Positions 35,577 through 42,550 of a stretch of 64,000 nucleotides of DNA are shown here, piece by piece. Source of the stretch: Trema orientale (Eukaryota; Streptophyta; Magnoliopsida; Rosales; Cannabaceae); NCBI GenBank assembly GCA_002914845.1, contig JXTC01000064.1, forward strand, positions 586,319 through 650,318. Direction: 5' to 3'. A program made the position numbers and the translations under genes. How positions within the stretch are numbered: position 1 is the stretch's first letter; each line of letters begins with the position of its first letter. The notes under the pieces were generated by a model. It worked only from the letters and a program-made list of their open reading frames with translations, did no database searches and was not told the DNA's origin.

Positions 35577-38561
35577 CTATACGTTGTTCTCTTCGGCCGC
35601 TTTCTCATCCTCGTCAACTTGGGAGATCTCACCATGTCCCGAAGTTTGGGGATCATCTTTGCAAGTTTCACTTTCCACCATATGCATAGCTCTAGCTATA
35701 TCGGCATCGACGAAGTCCAATGTTGAGGAAGTGAGAATCTTGACCACGTCCTTTGTCCCTAGTCCTTCTTGGAAATGTTGCTCCAGAAGTCGACAACTTC
35801 TTATGCTCAACTTCTCAAGCGGCGTCCCAAGTAGGAACTCCGGAAGTGGTGGTTTTAGAGCAGAGCAGCCTATAATTTCCAAGGAAACAAGGTGTGGCAT
35901 TATGTTTAGAGAACTATTTAAACTTGCATACGACTCCCACGCATTCCACTTCCGCAGCTCTCTGAACTCGAGTCTCTTCAGTTTGGGGAACAATGATATT
36001 GTGGAGTCCTTTTTTGTCTTCCATGTGTCTTCTACTCCCAAAAATTTCTGGTCCACCTTTTTAACTCCAAACATGTCTTGTAGACTGAGTGATTCAAGGT
36101 TGAGGAGTTTCCCAAAAGGCCCCAGAGATTGACATTTCGAGCATGAACGCAACACAAGCCTCTTCAAGCTAGTTAACGAAGACATCCAATGAGGAAACAC
36201 GTTGGTCCCGTAGTAAAAGGAAATTTCTAAGTGTTTCAAGTTTGGATGCGGTTGTAAGCCTTCGAGTAACAAGTAACTTGGATCTCTACTGTATCTGCGA
36301 CGATCAGTGCCACGAAATTCTAGTTCCAACGCGACGAGGCTGTCTTTACTATTGAGTTGTGCTCTTTCAGCTTGATTTACATCTTTCGTCCATCCGATGC
36401 CGGATATGCGAAGACGCCCTTTCAGGTGATTCAGCTTGTTCAAATCTTCTAGTTTCATCAAATTCGTATAATTACTATTGTGGCTCGGAAAGACCTGGAA
36501 AAAATCTAAAGTCTGCAGGTCAGTTAACTTTCCCAGCTGTTTTGGACATTGAACTTCACTAAACTTCCCCAAATACAAATGCCGTAAGTTAACGAGTTTT
36601 TCAATATCTTTTGGAAGCGTAAGTATTCCACAACCCTCCAATTTTAAAGTCTGCAAATTGAACAGATTGCAGAGTGTTTTTGGCAAATCTGTGAGGAGTC
36701 TGTTATGTGATAAATTGAGATACCTCAAAAGGATCAATTGATCAATATCTTTTGGTAGTTGTGAAAGGGAGCAATGACTCAAATTCAGAGTCCTAATACA
36801 CGTTAGCTTTAACAACAAATCCCACCTTATGGAGTCCAAGTTCCCCACAACAGAGAGTGTGCGTAGATTTCTTTTGCTGTAAATTGAGGTAGGAACTTCT
36901 TGTGCCCCAGACTCGATTAGTAGCGTACAATGAAAGGCCTTCACTTGTAATAGCTTCAATCCATCTTCCTCTGTCTTTACTAGCGCGTTTAAAAACTCGT
37001 TTTTCATGAGGAACAAGAGAAAATCACGAACTATATCATGCATCTTGCATCTTATAATATTCCCATCTTCATCTATTTCAAAATCTTGAAAAAAGGAGCG
37101 CTTGGCTAAATTCTCAAAGCAATCTAGGCCTTTTCTCTCATCACCTCTTGTACTACTTAAATAACCTTGGGACATCCACAATTGTATCAATTCATCTCTA
37201 TCAATAGTATAATCTTTTGGAAAATAGGAGCAATATAATAAACAACACTTTTCAAGAGGCGGCAAATCATAATAGCTTAACAAGAATGGGACAAAAATTT
37301 TGTTTTCAAATTGATCTCCTAATTTCCATAGTTCACTCTGCAAAACTTCCTCCCAATTTTCTTTGGTGAACTTTTTGAAACGCATAAGACTTCCTAATGC
37401 TTTTGCAACAAGAGGCAAGCCCTTGCACTTTTGGGCAATTTCCACACCAACGGTTTTTAATTCCTCACTTTCCTCCTTATCTAAAAAAGCTAGTTTATTG
37501 AATATTCTTAGACAGAACGCATCCGACAAGTACTTAATGGACACAATACGATTTTCTGCCACTTTCATCATCGTAGCCACTTCCTTCTTGCGAGTTGTCA
37601 CTAATATTTTACTTCCTACAGCTCCATTCCTAACAGACTCTTCTAATTTCTCCCATTTACTTTCATCTTCGGTCCACACATCATCCAAGATAATAAGAAA
37701 TCTCTTTCCCCCAATTGATTCACGAATACGTTGTAGTAAAGGCCCAGTATCAACCAATTTAAGGGCGTCTCTATCATTAAGATTTTCAAGAATTGTTCTC
37801 GCAATTATTTTCTCATCAAAAGGGTTCGATACACACACCCAAATTTTCAAGCTAAAATGACCATTGACTTTTTCATCATTATACACCAGTTGGGCCAGAG
37901 TGGTCTTACCAATTCCCCCCATTCCTACGATAGGAATGATATCAGGCACCCTCTTAGTAGCTTGGTTGCTCTCACTCGTCAGCAACTTTACTAAGTCTTC
38001 CTTTTCTGTGTCTCGACCATACACTTTAGACGCATCAACAAACGACGTAGTATCTGGACCACGCTGATCACATTCAATGGAATATGTCGTCGTTCCAAAA
38101 GTGACGTCTCTGCTAAAATACTGACTTGTGAAAGTGTATCTTTGTTTCTCATTGGAAATATTGTCAAGCTTTTCACTCAATTTTCCTATCCTGGAAGCTA
38201 TTCTACGGCATAGTCCCGGTCGACGAACTTGGATACGACCAAAATAAGGGTGTGGGAAGAAGCATACCTTGGTGGAAAGCTTAAGATTGGAGTGGAGACT
38301 AATGGCAGTGTTCCACTCATCCAGCACGGCGTCCATCTCGTACGACACTGCTTTGAGCTTGTCTAACCAGCGTTTCACACTTGCGTCCTTGACCTGCCTC
38401 TTGTCCGCGTCCACAAGCACCACTTGAATGTCTTCAAGATTGCTGGTGAGGCTTTCAACTCTCTCCTCAACACCGCTGACCAGACTCCATTCTTGTTCAA
38501 TCTGTTGATAAGAAAAGGACGCCAACTGATCCAGGACTGCAGAAACTAGAGCCTCAGCCAT
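35577..38561 (-). CDS. NLR2: CC-NB-LRR disease-resistance protein (RGA-type)
   Basis: This 994-residue single-exon CNL is the longest of the three intact paralogues and the closest to NLR1. The Rx-N coiled coil covers about 1-165, with EMDAVLDEW. NB-ARC: P-loop GMGGIGKTT (213-221), kinase-2 LIILDDVW (289-296), RNBS-B GSKILVTTRK, GLPL (381-384), RNBS-D CLLYCSYFPKDY, MHD intact (507-509). LRRs run from about 555 to 940. The last about 40 residues form an acidic tail (VESETCKDD, SQVDEDEKAAEENNV) with no recognised domain; this tail is missing from NLR1 and NLR3. The MAEAL start follows a pyrimidine-rich leader. A nested MITE pair sits about 230 bp upstream, and the gene is divergent from NLR3. 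The predicted role is effector recognition in the cytoplasm or at membranes; the ligand is unknown. Confidence 0.95.
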   Translation of the reverse strand: MAEALVSAVLDQLASFSYQQIEQEWSLVSGVEERVESLTSNLEDIQVVLVDADKRQVKDASVKRWLDKLKAVSYEMDAVLDEWNTAISLHSNLKLSTKVCFFPHPYFGRIQVRRPGLCRRIASRIGKLSEKLDNISNEKQRYTFTSQYFSRDVTFGTTTYSIECDQRGPDTTSFVDASKVYGRDTEKEDLVKLLTSESNQATKRVPDIIPIVGMGGIGKTTLAQLVYNDEKVNGHFSLKIWVCVSNPFDEKIIARTILENLNDRDALKLVDTGPLLQRIRESIGGKRFLIILDDVWTEDESKWEKLEESVRNGAVGSKILVTTRKKEVATMMKVAENRIVSIKYLSDAFCLRIFNKLAFLDKEESEELKTVGVEIAQKCKGLPLVAKALGSLMRFKKFTKENWEEVLQSELWKLGDQFENKIFVPFLLSYYDLPPLEKCCLLYCSYFPKDYTIDRDELIQLWMSQGYLSSTRGDERKGLDCFENLAKRSFFQDFEIDEDGNIIRCKMHDIVRDFLLFLMKNEFLNALVKTEEDGLKLLQVKAFHCTLLIESGAQEVPTSIYSKRNLRTLSVVGNLDSIRWDLLLKLTCIRTLNLSHCSLSQLPKDIDQLILLRYLNLSHNRLLTDLPKTLCNLFNLQTLKLEGCGILTLPKDIEKLVNLRHLYLGKFSEVQCPKQLGKLTDLQTLDFFQVFPSHNSNYTNLMKLEDLNKLNHLKGRLRISGIGWTKDVNQAERAQLNSKDSLVALELEFRGTDRRRYSRDPSYLLLEGLQPHPNLKHLEISFYYGTNVFPHWMSSLTSLKRLVLRSCSKCQSLGPFGKLLNLESLSLQDMFGVKKVDQKFLGVEDTWKTKKDSTISLFPKLKRLEFRELRKWNAWESYASLNSSLNIMPHLVSLEIIGCSALKPPLPEFLLGTPLEKLSIRSCRLLEQHFQEGLGTKDVVKILTSSTLDFVDADIARAMHMVESETCKDDPQTSGHGEISQVDEDEKAAEENNV

Positions 38562-38788
38562 AGCTTATTGGAACTGTTTGGTGTATAGCTAGAGACCAGA
38601 GAAATCAGAAATGAGAAAGCTAGAGAAGAGATTTTGGTTGTGAATAAAGGTAGTTGAACGAGTTTGAATCAAATAGAATCAAAGCTGAATTACTAGGACA
38701 GGAGCTACGAGGAAAAGGCCAAAACGACAAGAAATAAAAGTTATATCATCAAAATGTTTCAATCAAAAAATTTATAAAAAAAAAATGT

Positions 38789-39113
38789 GGGGATGGCTAC
38801 GGTAGGGGTGTCCCTGCGTAGGGTCATGCCTTAATTATCGTTAGATGGGAATTTGTGGGGAATAACAGGAGGGTGCGTCTACGGTAGGAGCGTCCCTGCG
38901 TAGGGCTCTGTCTATACACCGTTTGATGGGAATCTGTGTATAAACAGATTCTCCACAGATTCCCATCAAACGGTATATAAAGAGTGGCCCTACGCAGGGT
39001 GTCCCTACTGTAGTCCTCCCTATAACGGGAATCTGTGGAGAATCTATACAGATTCTCGTCCAACGGTGAATAGACAGGCCCTACGTAGGGGTGCTCCTAC
39101 TGTAGACGCGCTC
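38789..39113. mobile_element. MULE-type MITE copy A (outer element, carrying a nested copy)
   Basis: Starts GGGGATGGCTACGGTAGGGG and ends TGTAGACGCGCTC, the reverse orientation of the 172-bp copies at 41484 and 60074. Removing the inner insert and one TSD leaves about 165 bp. Subterminal GATGGGAATYTG / CAGATTCYCRTC repeats give a long hairpin. The flanks are A-runs, so its own target duplication cannot be read. It lies about 230 bp upstream of the NLR2 ATG. Confidence 0.85.
38871..39021. mobile_element. MULE-type MITE nested inside copy A
   Basis: The insert of about 151 bp begins GGGTGCGTCTACGGTAGG and ends CCTACTGTAGTCCTCCCT. Near-identical 9-bp repeats ATAACAGGA (38862-38870) and ATAACGGGA (39022-39030) flank it. 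The empty site ATAACGGGA is seen intact in copies B and C (reverse complement TCCCGTTAT). It contains its own inverted arms (GATGGGAATCTGTG / CACAGATTCCCATC). Border accuracy is about one base. Confidence 0.8.
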
Positions 39114-39734
39114 AAAAAAAAAAAGTTCATCAAAATTTACAATCATGAGCATATTCACCCGTTTATTACCAGAGGAATTTAATTACAGCGCCAATAGTTT
39201 TGTGACATATTATTGCGTCCAAACTAAACAATTAGAATAGGACCAAATCCCACTTCGGCCCCTAACATATAAAATAGCCCAATACATACGATTAGAAGCA
39301 AGGGATCGCAATACCGTGAAACTGTACAATCTTCATTATTTCCAAAGCTTGAGCTTGCGCAACGGTACTATTCCCACTCTTCCCATGTCCTAATTCTCAT
39401 GTAATTAATTAAAGTTGAGGAAGACAAATTAGCGAAATATTGCAAATATTGACCTAGCTTTTTCCAAAATTTTAATGCATCGATCACTATTTCTTGGAGG
39501 GTCCCACCTGGCCTACCCAAATTAAAATGAAGCTGATATATAGCTGGAAAGTGTGGCAATTATTGATCATCAGCATCTAGCTTTTCCAAAGCATAAATCG
39601 GAATTGTCGCCAAAAGAGACACATGAAGACAAATTTTCGCCAAAAAGAAGAAAAAAACACGGAGAAACATCTTCTTTTCATATTTCAACACTTTCTCAAA
39701 AATTGGTAAATACCAATTTGCACATAAATTTTAG
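39114..39734. other. NLR2-NLR3 intergenic DNA, no gene seen
   Basis: AT-rich sequence after the nested MITE. Short frames on both strands lack recognisable domains. Confidence 0.4.
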
Positions 39735-40030
39735 AATATTTTTCGTGTCAAACTCAAATTCATACGAATTTCACAACAAATTGATTTTTAGAATTCCACA
39801 TGTCAATCTCAAATTTACATGAGTTTCACAGCACTAAAATAAAATTTCATAAGCTTCACATATCAGACTCACACCATTATGAGCTTCACAATATAGGTTT
39901 CGATTCAAAAGCTTCATATGTTAAACTCACATCATCATATAGTTCATAATATAGGCTTCAATTTTAAAAAGCTTCATATGTCAAGCTCACACTATCATGA
40001 GCTTCACAACATAGGCTTCAATTTGATTCA
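39735..40030. repeat. Minisatellite, about 62-bp period, about five units
   Basis: Text of the type GCTTCATATGTCAAACTCACA then ATCATGAGCTTCACAA then TATAGGCTTCAATT recurs with starts near 39740, 39795, 39856, 39920 and 39975. Divergence rises towards the left end. Non-coding. Confidence 0.7.
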
Positions 40031-40359
40031 ATACCACAAAAAATTATTTGTAGTTATTTTCAATACTGAAGCACTTTTATTTTTTTTATTTTGTGTCTTC
40101 ATTTCAACAACTACAGCAGTGGAAGTCTCTTTAGAATTCTTTATCTATAGATCACAACTGTGATCCCTCCATCTAGGACCGAATATTTTTGTGAGCAACA
40201 AAAAAAACACCTTTTTTTTAATTTTTTTTGTTTTTTATTTTTTTATTTTCTTTTTATTTTGATTTTTTTATTTTAAATATACATATATAGTTTGTAAATA
40301 AAAGCTAATGAAAGTAGGGAATATGAGTTGCACCCAACAACAAAAACAAATTCATTCAT

Positions 40360-40625
40360 CAAATCTTCACATATTGGGTAGTCAAAGCTTTGCCATATAA
40401 CAGTTTGGTAGAATTATTTTGAAGTAAAACAAGATTTCCAACATCCAGAAGCTTAGCCATGGAGCTGTTTGACTCAGGGACTGAAACACTTGTGGACCAA
40501 GAACGAGACTTCTGGCTTTGTCCAGGAGGAAAGAAAAGGACTATGAAGCCGATCATGCATTTGACATTTATCCCTGCTGGTTCGCTTTGTTTCACCAGTT
40601 TTGCTCCTCCCCTTCCTATCATTTT
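40360..40625 (-). pseudogene. G-type lectin receptor kinase fragment (B_lectin domain)
   Basis: The minus strand reads a bulb-lectin signature: a FFPPGQSQ segment (cf. the FFSPG motif), WSTSVSVPESNSSMAKLLD, GNLVLLQNNSTK, and, after a 1-base frame change, VIWQSFDYP. This is the order expected in S-locus/G-type lectin receptor-like kinases. Part of the middle of the domain (the VVWVANR region) is deleted, and there is no signal peptide, PAN domain, transmembrane segment or kinase. It is a short relic of a cell-surface receptor gene, not part of the NLR genes. Confidence 0.75.
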
Positions 40626-40845
40626 CTGGGTAACTCTTAAGTATTGAATTCCGAATTTGATTTTCTGTGATTAGCCATGACTTGGGTCTAATTCTCCATC
40701 TCCTCTAACATAGAAATTGTATAGTAGATAGAGAGAAATGCCAAGCATAGCAAGGGAATAAAAAAAAAACACAAAAAACTCAGCGAATAGGAAAAAAAAT
40801 CCAAAAAATCAAGAGATTAGTTAGATTAGGAGAGAGAGTTGAGGA

Positions 40846-41662
40846 TAGGGATGTAAATGGGGCAGTGCGGGGCCGGGGAATGCCCCCTACCCCCATTCCT
40901 ATCCCCAGATTATATCTCCGCCCCCGTTTCCGACCCTGACGAATCGACAGGGTCATGGTGGGGCGAGAAATCTCCGCCTGATAAAATAAATATAAAAAAA
41001 AAACCTTAGTCACATCTCACTTCTACAGATGAAATTTCATTTTATCTCTTCATTCAACATTATAAAGTGATTTAAAAAAAAAAATCATAGAGTTAAAAAA
41101 ATATATCAATCATAGAGATAAAAACTCTATTCCAATTTCATCTCTGGCCCCGTCCCCGACCCCGGGGAATCCCTGATGGGTGCGGGACAGGGAATCTCCA
41201 CCGGATAAAAATAAATAAATAAAAAAATCTTAGTCACATCTCACTCCTAAAGATGAAATTTCATTTTATCTCTTCATTCAACATCATAGAGTGATTTCTA
41301 AAAAAAAAAAAAAAATCGCCTTGGAGTTGAAAATATATATATATCATAGAGATAAAAGCTTTACTCCAATCTTATTAGAATAAAAAACACACAAAATACT
41401 AAGAACAAAAAAAAAATCTAAAAACTAAAAAATACCATGAGTCCATAAACACCATAATTTCATTTTTGTTATGTTTATATTTAGGGCACGTCTACAGTAG
41501 GGGCGCCCCTACGTAGGGTCCTGTCTATTCACCGTTGGATGGGAATCTATATATAAATAGATTCTCCACAGATTCCCGTTATTCCCCATAGATTCCCATC
41601 CAACGATAATTAAGGCATGACCCTACGTAGGGACGCCCCTACCGTAGCCATCCCCTTATATT

Positions 41663-41693
<31 letters not shown>

Positions 41694-41867
41694 AATAATG
41701 TAATAAGTATATCAGGGCGGGTTCGGGGCAGAAAATGCCTCCCCTGACCCCACTCCGACCATGACCCTGACCCCGATCCTGGCCCCAGATAGTCCCCTTG
41801 AACCCGTCCATTAGGGGTGGGCGGATCCCTGCAGGGTAAATTGACCCCGGGCAAATTGACATCCCTA
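40846..41867. mobile_element. Non-autonomous hAT-type element, 1,022 bp
   Basis: A perfect 8-bp duplication GTTGAGGA (40838-40845 and 41868-41875) flanks inverted ends TAGGGATGTAAATGGGGC and (complement) TAGGGATGTCAATTTGCCC. An 8-bp TSD with TAGGGATG ends is hAT-like. The interior has GC-rich 'ggggcggg/ccccgacccc' arms at both ends and an internal direct duplication of about 240 bp period (TTAGTCACATCTCACT and GATGAAATTTCATTTTATC at about 41005 and 41230). It carries MITE copy B. There is no transposase. Confidence 0.85.
41484..41655. mobile_element. MULE-type MITE copy B, 172 bp
   Basis: A perfect 9-bp duplication TTATATTTA (41475-41483, 41656-41664) flanks GGGCACGTCTACAGTAGGGG ... CCCCTACCGTAGCCATCCCC. 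Subterminal CGTTGGATGGGAATC / GATTCCCATCCAACG arms fold into a hairpin. The same length as copy C and highly similar to it. Nested inside the hAT element at 40846-41867. The 9-bp TSD supports Mutator-like mobilisation. Confidence 0.9.
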
Positions 41868-42240
41868 GTTGAGGAAGAAGAGAATGGAGAACAAATTTGA
41901 TAGGAGAATGAAAGAAGGTGCAGGTCACTGAAAGATATAGGAGTTTTACTGTGTGGTAAGGTACACTATTATTTGAGGAGCCCAATATTTGAATCACCTT
42001 TCCTTTAAAATCGAATAGTAAAAACAAAAAACAAAAAAAAACATAAAAAAAAATAATAATAACAGAAAGAAGCCCCCCTTTGACGCACGTAAATGTTATG
42101 GCTGGAGCAAATATAAAATACAGACATAATTTGTAGCGGAAAAAAAAAACAAAATGAAATAGAAAAAGAAAAGGAGAAAGAAAATAAAATACACAATTAA
42201 ATTTCTCTAGACATCAAGTAAAAAGTGGAAAAACAGTCAC

Positions 42241-42424
42241 TCTCAAATGGGTGGTCGAAGTGGCAAGGAGCTTGAACTTAAGGCCTTCTCTCACTTAGGG
42301 AGGGTGAGATCATGAGTTCGAGTCCCCACGTCGCCTTTAGTTCCCCAACCGAATGGGAATGGGTCTGAGAAGTGACCCACCACCAAGATCTCATCCGCTT
42401 TTTTATTATCAAAAAAAAAAAAAA
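42241..42424 (+). mobile_element. tRNA-derived SINE
   Basis: About 184 bp with pol III box A (TGGTCGAAGTGG, 42252-42263) and box B (GAGTTCGAGTCCC, 42314-42326) at tRNA-like spacing, ending in an A-run. The 15-bp target duplication TGGAAAAACAGTCRC is at 42226-42240 and 42425-42439 with one mismatch. All parts of a SINE are present. It ends only about 125 bp before the NLR3 ATG, so it lies in the promoter or leader of that gene. Confidence 0.9.
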
Positions 42425-42550
42425 TGGAAAAACAGTCGCAGCCTTATTACCTTTATCAAATATAAGAAACTCTCTTGTTCGATTATTTGATCAAAAAATA
42501 CTTTCCCTTGGACACACCACCAATAGCTAGTTCCTTTCAAATCAAAGCTA

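Noticed and set aside
35557..37860. Long + strand frames opposite NLR2 (for example 191 and 165 codons)
   Set aside because: They are complementary-strand shadows of the NLR2 coding sequence with no recognisable domain.
42241..42330. Possible functional tRNA gene
   Set aside because: A and B boxes are present but no cloverleaf or acceptor stem pairs; an A-rich tail and 15-bp TSD show it is a SINE.
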